Below are positions 49,901 through 59,206 of a stretch of 64,000 nucleotides of DNA, one piece after another (position 1 is the first letter of the stretch; every line of letters starts with the position of its first letter). The translations under genes and the position numbers were made by a program. The stretch is from Calycina herbarum. Its lineage: Eukaryota > Ascomycota > Leotiomycetes > Helotiales > Pezizellaceae. The stretch lies in NCBI GenBank assembly GCA_001414485.1, contig LLEY01000054.1, forward strand, positions 310,001 to 374,000, written 5' to 3'. Below the pieces are notes generated by a model. That model saw only the letters and a program-made list of their open reading frames with translations, ran no database searches and was not told where the DNA came from.

Positions 49901-50616
49901 ATATTAACTTCTTAAATAACTATAACCTATTTATAATTACCTAGCTAAACTTTTTTACGTCTTCTATATATCTTTGAACTTGTAATAATAAGCTAAGATA
50001 ATATAACACCTATTATAAAACCAGTCTTATTGAAATTATATATATTCTTATTTATAATACTATGTTTATTCTTAAATAATTATACAAGTGTAAACTATAG
50101 GCTAATAATCCGCGGATCTTTAGTCAAAGCTTACTAATAATTATAAGAACGACTCTATTAAGTTTTTAGCTTAGATATACGCTAAATAAAGTTATCTAGC
50201 TAGTTTCTACCTATAGACTACCTATTATACTTCTTTAATAAGTTATTAGCTATATCTTATACTATATTCTTTATAGGCGAAAACTCTCTTAAATCCTACT
50301 CTAATATATACCTAATTATCGCCTTATTCTCTAGCTTCGTAAGTTTCTTCGAATTAGGCTCGTAATCGCGTCTTAGTTAGATTCCGACGCGTTAGCTTAA
50401 AATAGTAGATCGAGAGATATTATAAACCTTCGTAGCACTTTATTAAGTAATTAACACGTCGTTTTCAAGTACTTAGATAGCTAAGTTAATCTTATTTTCG
50501 TTAGAAGACATTTAGGCGTTGTTTAGTAGAGATAATATAACTAAAAGTTAATAATTATTATAAAGTTTAAAAGGTGGCTAGCTCGCTTATGTAGCTAGCT
50601 CGCTTGTAAAACACGT
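46903..50616 (-). mobile_element. Fot1/pogo-type DNA transposon, family 2, itself interrupted
   Basis: About 45-bp TIRs beginning ACGTGTTTTA with the repeat AAGCGAGCTAGCT at a 17-bp period; TA at 46,901-46,902 and 50,617-50,618. The transposase is on the minus strand from a retained ATG at 50,511 (MSSNENKINLAIQVLENDV, with Gln at a stop), through a CENP-B/HTH-like N-terminal part and IYNFNKTGFIIGVI at about 50,006-50,045, to a break at 49,618 where another transposon is inserted. The remainder runs 47,756-46,950. Own length without the insert is about 1.85 kb. RIPed. Inserted in Gypsy C between RNase H and integrase. Confidence 0.92.
47757..49617 (+). mobile_element. Fot1/pogo-type DNA transposon, family 1-related, nested in family 2
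   Basis: 1,861 bp, TIRs of about 50 bp beginning ACGTGGTATACTAGG, TA on both sides (47,755-47,756 and 49,618-49,619). The plus-strand transposase is readable over most of its length: FYNFDKTSFIIGVI (48,329-48,370; the family has DETGF), LVLDRYKSYKSAVFQEYYKL (48,672-48,731), LPPYSSYLT and LLDVRCFS (48,753-48,800), and a basic C-terminal region. It is clearly the same family as 10,729-12,589, with the same length, but its TIR sequence has diverged. It moved by cut-and-paste as a TA-specific DDE element and is now dead by RIP. Confidence 0.93.
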
Positions 50617-50618
50617 TA

Positions 50619-51682
50619 AGTCTCTAATTTATATATAAAAGAATTCGTTAGAGAATTCTACGCTATACTTATATATAGATACTAAGGAATCTAAAGAACT
50701 CTTTAACGAATAAAATAATACTACTATATTAGTAGATTATTAGTAATAGTTAAGATAGTAGTAGCCGAGTATAATACCTATATAAGAAATAAGGCTTTCT
50801 ACTATAAATCTTATAAATAGATAGATACTACTCTTATACTATAAATATCTTAGAAATTAATTTCCTAGGATTTTATTATTAAGCTACTAAAATCTAAGAA
50901 TCTAATAATAGAAGTTGAATATAATTCGATTCTAGTTATTATAGAATAGCTTACGAAATATATAATTCTAGTACTATATATAGAATCAAGTATAGCTAAG
51001 AAATTAGTATTTATATTCTTAAAAGAAGTAGTTTTAAAACATAGACTATCTAAAGAAATACTCTTAGACAGAGATAAACTCTTTACTTTAAAGTTTTAAA
51101 TAGCTCTTATAAAGTAATTAGATACGAAAAGAAAGCTTTTAATAGCTTTTTATCTCTAGATAAATAGAGAGAATAAACGTATAAATTAAGTAGTTAAAAT
51201 ATATCTTAGATATTATATAAACTACTAGTAGAAGACTTATAGTTTATAGTAGAACGTAATACGTACTACTATAATAAGCGACGTAGTTAGAAGCTAACGT
51301 TAAAAGAGAAGAATAAAGTCTATCTAGTATAAAAGAATATTAATATAAAGAGACTAAGTAGTAAACTAGACTATAAAAAACTTAGACTATTTAAAATTAA
51401 ATAAGTTAGAAGACCTTTAAATTATAAATTAATATTACTAAAGATAATAAATATCTATCTAGTATTCTATATATCTCTACTCGAACTAGTACTATTAGAA
51501 ACACTACTAGCTCTACTTACGGAAATCTAATCTATAAACCTAAATACTAAGTATAAAGTTAAAAGAATTCTTAACTATAAGCTTATTAGAAGACAGGTTA
51601 AATACTTAATAAAATAGTTAGATTATCTATACTTAGAAAATACTTAGAAACCTAGAAAAAATATTAACTAGCAGCGAAAGTA
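50619..51682 (+). pseudogene. Gypsy C integrase and chromodomain relic
   Basis: Continuation of the Gypsy C polyprotein after the Fot1/pogo insertion. The HHCC-like region is at about 50,650-50,800. Integrase core at about 50,850-51,250: VEYNSILVIIEQLTKYIILV, LSKEILLDRDKLFTLKF, LLIAFYLQINRENKRINQVV. The C-terminal chromodomain at about 51,545-51,665 reads YKVKRILNYKLIRRQVKYLI and QLDYLYLENTQKPRKNIN. The chromodomain marks it as a chromovirus-type element that targets heterochromatin. Inactive. Confidence 0.87.
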
Positions 51683-51809
51683 ATAATTAGATTAGATTAG
51701 ATTAATAACCTATGATTAATCTAATTATTAATTAATAAGATGTTAATTATAATCTAATCAAATCTAATTATTATTAATTGATTAATAATTGATTAATTGA
51801 TTAATATAG
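51683..51809. repeat. AT-rich TTAATCTAATC repeat, left end of hAT insertion
   Basis: Runs of ATTAGATTAG and ATTAATTGATTAAT, matching 55,015-55,166 in both inverted and direct alignment. It probably contains the left terminus of the hAT element, but the exact end and its 8-bp target duplication could not be fixed because the sequence is so repetitive. Confidence 0.65.
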
Positions 51810-51912
51810 CACGTGACTTGCCCGGGGGTCTCGGAGCACGGACCGAGTACTCGGTGTGACATCGGAGTGGCGTTCCGGCATGCCGGGAGCTTAAGCGAGA
51901 CCTTCTAAGCAG
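51810..51912. other. GC-rich island with two perfect palindromes
   Basis: About 100 bp of clearly GC-rich DNA inside AT-rich surroundings. It holds ACCGAGTACTCGGT (51,842-51,855) and CCGGCATGCCGG (51,875-51,886), plus CACGTG at 51,810. It lies between the left repeat and the hAT gene. Possibly a promoter or transposase-binding region. Confidence 0.7.
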
Positions 51913-52331
51913 CCTTTTTACTACGTAACTTCCTTATTTTAAGTCTTAATAAATTAGCTATTAATTATTTACTAAGAAATATATATTACTAATATATATA
52001 ATTACTAATTTTAAACTTTATAAGCTTTATAAGCCTTATAAATGATTAGAAACTACTTAATTTCTAATTAAATTCTAGAATATTCTTATTTATAATTTAG
52101 CTTATAAATTAGATTAGAAATATATTAGAAATATATATTCTAATTATTAATTCTCTCTTTACTTAATAATCTATAGAATATAGCTAGGGGGTATAAGAGA
52201 CGAGGTTTTTCTTTATTTTCTCTTTTTTTTATTAAAGAAATCACTCTTATAAATTAACTTAAATACTTACTATTATCTTTTATATATAAAATCACTTCTT
52301 TATAGTCTTTTTAGCCTATATACTATATATA

Positions 52332-55012
52332 ATGTCTCTCTTATAAGCTGCTCGCCTTAACCGAGCCTAAAACGCTACCGATTATACTCTTGAACTTAAA
52401 GATCAATCTCTTATCTTTTAAAGAAGCCTCTTAAAGAAAGAGCTTAATCCTCTATAAGAGGATCGGCTTATACCTAGAACAGTAACTGTTACTTATCTTG
52501 TCTAGGGCTGTCGGTAAGCTAACTCTTTACTAACTTAATTCTAAGTAATATAGCTAACTCTATAGTAAAAAATAGATAGATCATAAGATAAACCAGTCTA
52601 CGAGTAACTATATAACTTACTTTCGTTACACTTATAAGAATATCCCTATAGATGCTATTAAAGAGGGGACAGAGACAGGTAAGTCTTTATTCTTATATAT
52701 ATATATATATATTTACTAACTAAATACTAGACTTTATAGATAGTAAATCAAGTTAAGGCTCTACTCGTACTCTAGGAAGCTACTTTGTAAAGCAAAGAGC
52801 TAATAAGAGACCTAAGAGCTTAGATGAGTTTAAAGAAGAGACTTATAAGAAGCTTATATTAAACTTTATTATTAAGAATAATATAAGTTTTAGAGCTGTT
52901 TCTTCTCCTTCTTTTAGAGAGCTTACTACTTATCTACAAAGGTAAGTCTTCTTTCTACTTTTAAGAATAAGAACTAATAGATATACTAGAGCTTGCCCTC
53001 CTTTATATAGAGTTAAGCTTATAAATAAGCTTAATTCTCTCTATTCAATCGGAAAAGAGGCTATTAAAGAGTAACTTAGAGACTACGTTCTAAACCAGGG
53101 CTCTTTTAGTCTTACTTTAGATAGTTGGACTAGTATAAGTTAAGATGCCTATCTAGGTATTACTTTGTAAGTAATTCTTTTAGTCTTTTAAAGACTTATT
53201 TACTAATAAGTTAGACATTTTATAAGTAAGAACTTTGAGCTTAAAGCTTATCAACTAGCTATACGGCCTCTTAAAGAACGTCACTCTGGCCTCTATATGA
53301 ATAGAGTTCTTATAGAGACTCTAGAACACTTTGAAATAGCCGAGGAAATATCTAGGTAAGTAAATATATATATACTAATTAGTCTCTTCTTTCTAGTATT
53401 ACTCGAGATAACGCTTTACTGAACGACACTCTTATAGCTGCTTTTACTAAGTACGCTGCTATAAATGGCTATAAGTTTCAAGGAGATATAGCTTACTCGG
53501 CATATGTTCTTAACTTAGTAATTTAAGATATCTTAAAGGCTATACTTAAAGACGAGTATAGTGTCTACGAAATAGGTGAAGAAGAGTTTAATAGAGTAGA
53601 GCTAGAAGAAGAGGTTAAAGAAGAAATAAGTAAGTTATAGCCTCTTATACTTAAAAAACAGCTAAAAAGCTAACTTTTTACTTAGATATATCTACTTGGA
53701 AAAAGATTCGAAAGATTATTATAGAGCTTAAGTATAGTCAAGAGAACGCTAGAGCTCTTCAAAGACAAATAGCAAGTCTTGAGATAGAGTATAGACGTAT
53801 GCCACAGCTAGGTAAGTAGCTATACTTAAGCGAGCCTTTGTTTATATTTCTTATTTACTAACTTTACTCTACTTTTAGACTAAAAGACTAGGTGGTCTAG
53901 TACTTATCTTATGCTTAAAAACTTCTTAGCTCTTATTAGACCTATTAACTCTGTTATATCTACTTCTGAGACCAAGGTCTTTAAGAATAAGAGTTTAATA
54001 GTATCTAAGAAAGAAATAGAGTTTTTAGAAGCTATAAAAGAGATACTAGAGATCTTTGTAGTAGCTACTACTAAACTACAAGCTGAAAAGTATCCTACTA
54101 TATACTATCTTATCCCTCTTATCTATAGGATCTATGAGAGATTAGATAATTTAGTTGAAAAACATAGAGTAAGTCTTTCTCTTTCTTCTTTCTTTCTTAT
54201 ATATAACTAACCTTTATCTAGGGATATAATGTCTTTGTCGACGCTCTTAATAAAGGAATAGCTAAGCTAAGAAAGTACTATACAAAGAGCGGAGTATTAG
54301 AGTCTAAGAATAGAGCTCTATATTTAGCTCTAATCTTAGACTCTAGAGTTAAAGCAGACGGGCTTATTAAGCTTGGTCTTAGTTCCGGCTTTATAATAGA
54401 TATAAAGAGAACTTTAGAAGAGGAATATAAGTTATAAGTAACTTCCTTTCTTATATATATCTATACTAACTTTATAAATAGTCTTAAAAGAGAGCTAATA
54501 AATACCGGCCTTCCTCTAAACGAAGCTTAAGCTCTTTCTATTACAAATAGAGACCACGAACTAGATGATCTATATCTAGAAGAAGAGGAAGTAGTAGATG
54601 AGTTTACTTACTACTTTGAAGAAAAGAGAACAAAGAGAGAAGTAAGTATATATATTATATACTTATATTTAATACTAATTAAGTCTTCTAGTTCTCTCCT
54701 TTAAGCTAGTGGAAACAGAATAGACATAACTATCCGATTTTGTCTATATTAGTAAGGAAGTATCTATAAACACCTGCTACGTTAGCTCCTAGTAAGAGGC
54801 TCTTTAGTTAAGCTGCTTTGATTATTTCAAAGCAACGTAATAGACTCTCTTAAGAGACCTTTGAGGCTATTACTAGCTTAAAGAGCTGGGGCTTCTATAT
54901 AGAGGAAGAGACAGAGGAAGAGAAGAAGGAAAGATTAAAGAAGGAGGAAGAGGAGAAGAAGAACGGAAAGAAAGTGCCTAAGTTTAAGGATAACTACTTT
55001 ATGATTAATTAG
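52332..55012 (+). pseudogene. hAT-family transposase gene with introns, lightly RIPed
   Basis: Plus-strand gene from ATG 52,332 to TAG 55,010-55,012 in several exons separated by short introns with GTAAGT donors, CTAAC or CTAAT branch sites and AG acceptors (for example 52,679-52,730 and about 54,169-54,221). Recognisable hAT blocks: LDSWTSISQDAYLGIT (about 53,120-53,165, with Gln at a stop), ITRDNALLNDTLIAAFTKYA (53,400s), YVLNLVIQDILKAILKDEY (about 53,500-53,560), a 99-residue open stretch at 53,911-54,210 (PINSVIS, EKYPTIYYLIPLIYRIYERL), and the C-terminal dimerisation region (WKQNRHNYPILSIL, APSKRLFS, SKQRNRLS) at about 54,710-54,850, ending in a Glu/Lys-rich tail. Few stops compared with neighbours, but some remain, so it is probably inactive. 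Confidence 0.85.
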
Positions 55013-55014
55013 TA

Positions 55015-55166
55015 TATATATCTAATTATAGTATAATTAATTATATTAATCTGATTAATTATAATTAATCAAAACCTATTAATCTAATCTAATCATAGAA
55101 CCTATTAATTATAATCTAATCTAATCTAATTACTATTAATTAATTAATAATCGATTAATTAATTAA
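55015..55166. repeat. AT-rich TTAATCTAATC repeat, right end of hAT insertion
   Basis: Counterpart of 51,683-51,809, with AATCTAATCTAATCTAATTA-type runs. Probably contains the right hAT terminus; Gypsy C sequence resumes at about 55,167. Confidence 0.65.
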
Positions 55167-55865
55167 TTTGTTCTTACGCTGTTAACTAGTACTTAAGAGA
55201 ACTTTAGAAGTTCTACTATTGAAACCTAGAGTTGTCTATATCTTATAGTTAGAAAGAAAGGCTAAAAAAAAGAAAGGATTAAAGCCGAGGTCGGGATCGA
55301 TAGAGAAGGCTAGGCCTACTAGCTAGGCGACCTCTACTTCTCTCTTTTCTCTCTTCTCTCGTTCTTCTTTTCCTTTTCTTTCTTCTTCTATAGCTTTATC
55401 TAGTTTATTTAGAGATAAAAGCCTATACTATAGTATCTCTTGCTTATACTTGTCTAAGGAACGTTATAGTTTCCTAAGACAAAAGATCTTTGCTATTACC
55501 TCCTCTTTCTCTTTCTAAAGCTTCTTCCGCTGTTTATTAAAGGACTTCTAGGAAAGAAGAGAAGGGGCCTCGTTCCGCTTCTTAACGTCGCAAGGCTTAC
55601 TATAAAGCGTATAAGCGGAACACTTGTCGCCTACTATAATACATCTACGAATCGCTTCTTTTAAAGTATTCGTATAACAGGTATAAGGACGTATTTCGTC
55701 GCCAGTTCGTTCTATTTATAGGACGGCGTTAGTATAATATCTCTTCAGTTTTAACTTTGAAGCAAGAAGGCTTATAATAGAAAGAAGAGAAGGCTGCTAG
55801 CCTCTCGTCGACATTTCTTAGGTTATACTTAAGCGTGGGGACATGTTAGGCTAAGAAGGGGATAG
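55167..55865 (+). other. Gypsy C 3' untranslated region
   Basis: Pyrimidine- and purine-rich sequence with no domain, ending in the polypurine tract immediately before the 3' LTR. A family-typical spacer after the chromodomain. Confidence 0.6.
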
Positions 55866-56320
55866 TGTTACGAATCACGTTATATATAGTACGTAGTCTA
55901 GACAGCGCTCTAACAGGATAAGGCACAGAATTAAGGAATTAGGAAGGTAACATAGGAGAAGATCTCAGATAAAGGAAATTAGAGGATCTTAGGATCTTAC
56001 TATTAGAAGATTATTAGAAATCACGTAACATGTATCGCTTATATCGCTAGGTAATATAAGCGACATATTAACAGCATCGACGGGCGATGTAGGTAATGTT
56101 ATAAGAACAAAGGTTCTATATATACTAGCACGTCTGCTATCTTGTTTGGAGCTTTATACTTAACTTAGTTTACTTAGTTATTAATACCTTTTAACTTTGA
56201 CTACTTTGTACAAGTGACGAGTTTACCTCTGAGTAAACAACCTGGCGCATCTGTACTTCTTACTTGTAATACCAACCTTCGAAACGATTACCTTTGTTAG
56301 ATAGTTTCAGTTTCGTCACA
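55866..56320 (+). repeat. Gypsy C 3' LTR, much less RIPed than the 5' LTR
   Basis: 455 bp. Especially in its last 200 bp it keeps TG/CA steps (CTTTGACTACTTTGTACAAG) that are TA in the 5' LTR. Ends GTTTCGTCACA. Confidence 0.93.
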
Positions 56321-56945
56321 TTCTGCTCTCTAGCGAGCTACTCCAGATCTAGCAGGTCTGCATCGTCGTCTCTATCTACATCAGTATTAGCGTCCGTCAG
56401 CTCGGTCTCAGCGTCCGTCCCCTCTTGCTCATCCCCTGTGTCAAAGCAGCTCTCGATGTCTGATCCATCGCTGTCAAAGGAGGAGGCAGAGCTTGGTTTT
56501 GGTTATTGGCGACGACATATATCGACTAAATCAACCGAAGGAAATGACAGCGAGGGCGATTAAAAGTAAAGAAGTAATAAAGAAGATGTGAAGGAGGAGC
56601 CTGCTGCCTAAGTAATAGCAGCCAGGAAGGGAGGAGGAGAGAGACAGAGCGAGTGACTGTGATGGTTGAGTATTAGAGGTTTAGAAGAAGATGGAGAAGG
56701 GAGGGAGAATGAACGAAGATATAGGATGACCGCCATCTTGAGTCACCTAGGGGATGGTGGGCAGCCGTTTTCTGCTCCCCCCTCTTAGAAAATGTTATAC
56801 GAGGATAAGAGAAGCAGTCCTCTGAATGATGACGACCCACTCGCTTTTTTTGGTGTTCCTGCAACAGGTCAGCCAGGGGTCCCCACCGCCGTGCCGCCTT
56901 GGCCATGGGGTACGCGAGCGCTAGGGCAGCGCGAGATTTTGGCAA
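56321..56945 (-). pseudogene. DUF3435 gene, 5' portion, not RIPed
   Basis: Minus strand next to the Gypsy C 3' LTR reads an acidic, Ser-rich segment (SSASSFDSDGSDIESCFDTG, then EQEGTDAETELTDANTDVD) and DLLDLE-stop-LAREQ at the junction; this continues into SAYPLEYYLD at 42,350 once Gypsy C is removed. Upstream a 90-codon frame (56,673-56,945, MPKSRAALALAYPMAKAARR) may be the N-terminus, in another frame or separated by an intron. DUF3435 proteins commonly have an acidic region before the conserved core. Evidence for the 90-codon frame belonging to the gene is weak; the join across Gypsy C is stronger. Confidence 0.6.
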
Positions 56946-57004
56946 GTCAGCTGCGGAAAACAGCGACGAAACTGGCCGAAAACAGTAGCCAGTTTGCCGT
57001 CTAG

Positions 57005-57269
57005 TCGTTTAATAGAGTATAATTAAACTCGATATTTAATTAATAATTATTATATTTAACTATTTATAAGCTATTTTATTATAGAGTATTCTCTTCTAAG
57101 TATATAAAACTCACTTTAAGTAATTTAAATATTATTTTAAATCTACTATTATTTATCAAGTTAAATTAATATAATCTATAATATAAAAACTAAAATATTA
57201 AACAACTAGAATATTTTAGTTAAACAGATAATTTTTATACTGGTTTAATTTAATAACCTTTTTTCTATA
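57005..57269. other. AT-rich spacer
   Basis: AT-rich and low complexity, no gene or repeat recognised. Confidence 0.5.
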
Positions 57270-57702
57270 ACGTGCATGTATAGCGAATGATACAGACAAG
57301 CGAATGATACATGTAAATTCCCACCAAAAACCGCAATTTTAACTACTTAATATCTCTACCAATTATTCATAAAAAATACTAAAATTAATAATATAGTCTG
57401 ATTACTATATAAGTATATCTAATTCTGAGTTTCAGACGCTAGCTAATTTAAATTAGCCATTCGCTTAAAAACACCCCTGTAATCTTATCCTTTTTCTTCT
57501 TGTTTTAATAACTTCGTAATTTAGATTAACCTTAACACCGAACTTTATAAATTGTATCTTTATATAGTAATAAAACTATATTATTAATTTTAGTATTTTT
57601 TATTAAGGATTGGTGAAGATATTAAGTTGTTAAAATCGCGGTTTTTGGTAGGAATTTACATGTATCATTCGCTTGTCTGTATCATTCGCTATACATGCAC
57701 GT
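57270..57702. mobile_element. 433-bp pogo/Tc1-mariner-type MITE with long TIRs
   Basis: Nearly symmetric: about 145-bp terminal inverted repeats with few mismatches, TA on both sides (57,268-57,269 and 57,703-57,704), and no coding capacity. The TIR starts ACGTGCATGTAT and then carries AGCGAATGATACA twice at a 17-bp spacing (+13 and +30). The tip ACGTG and the AGCGA at +13/+30 match the autonomous family-2 element at 46,903-50,616, a plausible source of transposase. Not RIPed. Confidence 0.9.
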
Positions 57703-58171
57703 TAATTAGAACAGTTATTTCTCTTATATTATAATTTATATTTATTTTAGATATTAGATTTACTTTTAACTAATTCGCTCTCTTTTAAGATATATTAGAG
57801 TGACTTAATCACAATTTAATAATATGCTGTAGAACGATCAACATAAAACTCTGTTTCTTGCAAGATCCGAATTGATCACTGTATGATTAATTAATGGATA
57901 AGCTACTTCACCAAAATGAAATGAGGTTGACTTCAGTGTTTGTGTACATTGCCACTTTACGCGACCTTAGTTCAAGTTTAACCGATGATTTCACGAAATG
58001 GAAAGGCAGCCTTGCCTTCACCCAGAATTTGCAGAGCTATACATCGGGAAAAAGCAAGCAGTTCAAGTGCATTCCATCTGATTTGATTTATAAAAGCCTT
58101 ACAACCAAATCAACAAGAACCTTCTGCCATATTCTTTCCAAACAAGAAACCTTCAAAGCACAACCCCAACC
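57703..58171. promoter_or_regulatory. Upstream region of the APH-like gene
   Basis: AT-rich to about 57,890, then normal composition. An open stretch at 57,894-58,184 has no recognisable protein features and I treat it as untranslated leader or promoter. Confidence 0.45.
58089..58096 (+). promoter_or_regulatory. TATA box of the APH-like gene
   Basis: TATAAAAG, 76 bp upstream of the chosen ATG; spacing fits transcription starting about 30-40 bp before the start codon. Confidence 0.6.
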
Positions 58172-59206
58172 ATGGCACCAATAGACAAAGGTAGCGTTCT
58201 CGTACTCGGGACATACAATAGCACTGATCGCGCCTTCCCCGAATACTTCAACTCGGAATGCCAGCTCTTGAAAGCTATGGAACTCGCCACCTCTCATCTT
58301 GGAATCGAAGCTATCTCCTCTCAGTTCACCGCTGTCCAGGGTTGCTTTAGCAGCACAGTCGACGTATGCTTACAGAGCCACAAACGTGTTATCATCCAGT
58401 TTCGACATGACCGCTTCAGCGAGACTAACCAGATTGTTCTTGGGTGTGCTCGCGATTTTCTTGGTGAGAAGGTACCTCTGATTGAAGAAATCAAGGACGA
58501 AAGACTGAATAAAGATGGGATCTGGTCATACTACATGCCACTCCTCCCTGGGGAAGCAGCCTCCGAAGTTCTTCATGACTGGGATAATGGACAATGCATC
58601 ACCTTCGCTCGATCTCTTGGACGAATATGCGCGTACTCTTTTCTCACGACACCCATTGAACGAGCAGCCATTTCTATTTTCGATACTGTCATCCCAATGC
58701 TTGAAAAGATGAGTTGTCTGGAGGAGTTGAAAAACGTACGGCCGATCATCGATAACCTGCTCATCCTCGCTCCGAAACTCGTAGACTTACCACCTTTTCT
58801 CCGACACCCCGACTTAAACGACAAAAATATCCTCGTCGACCGAATTGGGGAAATCACGGGATTATTGGACTGGGAAGACGCAGGCCCTCCGTATTACCAA
58901 GGAGCCGGATTTTGCTATATTAAATACTTAGCAGATTGGGAGGAAAACCATATGTTTGAGGTGATGGAAAAGGAGTTTTGGTTAGCATTGATGGGCAATG
59001 TGACAAAGGAGACAAGGGAGATTTTAGAGGGCAATCTGGAGACTTTTCAGGCCTCAGTGCTGATTGGATACCTCTTCGATGCTATGCTTGTCCGGGATAT
59101 GCAGCCAACCTTCAGCAAGTTCATTTTGAGGGAGGAATTGCCAAAGTGGATGCAGTATCGGATCCCACCCCTTAGAGGAGACAATTCTGCTAGTTCGGGA
59201 CGCTGA
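58172..59206 (+). CDS. APH-family (aminoglycoside phosphotransferase-like) kinase-fold protein, 344 aa
   Basis: A single 344-codon frame; ATG at 58,172 is in a near-ideal context (CAACCATGGC) and has a TATA box 76 bp upstream. The C-terminal half carries the APH/choline-kinase-type catalytic loop RHPDLNDKNILVD (residues 211-223; catalytic Asp214, Asn219) and the metal-binding block LLDWEDA (Asp233), replacing the DFG of protein kinases. The N-terminal lobe is less clear: no obvious Gly-rich loop. Ascomycetes have many such genes, mostly of unknown small-molecule substrate; drug resistance should not be assumed. Isolated gene, no cluster partner seen. Codon use and composition are normal, with no RIP. 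Confidence 0.88.
   Translation: MAPIDKGSVLVLGTYNSTDRAFPEYFNSECQLLKAMELATSHLGIEAISSQFTAVQGCFSSTVDVCLQSHKRVIIQFRHDRFSETNQIVLGCARDFLGEKVPLIEEIKDERLNKDGIWSYYMPLLPGEAASEVLHDWDNGQCITFARSLGRICAYSFLTTPIERAAISIFDTVIPMLEKMSCLEELKNVRPIIDNLLILAPKLVDLPPFLRHPDLNDKNILVDRIGEITGLLDWEDAGPPYYQGAGFCYIKYLADWEENHMFEVMEKEFWLALMGNVTKETREILEGNLETFQASVLIGYLFDAMLVRDMQPTFSKFILREELPKWMQYRIPPLRGDNSASSGR

Larger units (their letters stand above)
42351..56320 (+). mobile_element. Gypsy C: chromodomain Ty3/Gypsy element swollen to 14 kb by nested transposons
   Basis: Two LTRs of 455 bp (42,351-42,805 and 55,866-56,320), TGTTACGAAT...TTACA and ...GTCACA. The flanking 5-mers are CTCTA and TTCTG, compatible with an original duplication CTCTG after one RIP change on each side. 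A purine tract (AAGAAGGGGATAG) precedes the 3' LTR. The internal region is interrupted by a Fot1/pogo element (46,903-50,616, itself interrupted) and a hAT element (about 51,683-55,166). Removing both leaves a roughly 6.8-kb Gypsy. The element splits a DUF3435 gene. It shares R/U5 and gag-pol with Gypsy B. Confidence 0.9.

Noticed and set aside
56294..56563. 89-codon Ser-rich plus-strand frame
   Set aside because: It starts inside the Gypsy C 3' LTR and is the antisense of the acidic DUF3435 segment.
56792..57004. 70-codon plus-strand frame
   Set aside because: Antisense to the putative DUF3435 N-terminus; no independent support.
57894..58184. 96-codon frame upstream of the APH-like gene
   Set aside because: It contains the TATA box and overlaps the APH start in another frame; no homology recognised.
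58172..59206. Antibiotic-resistance gene
   Set aside because: APH-fold genes are abundant in fungi with unknown substrates; the fold does not show aminoglycoside modification.
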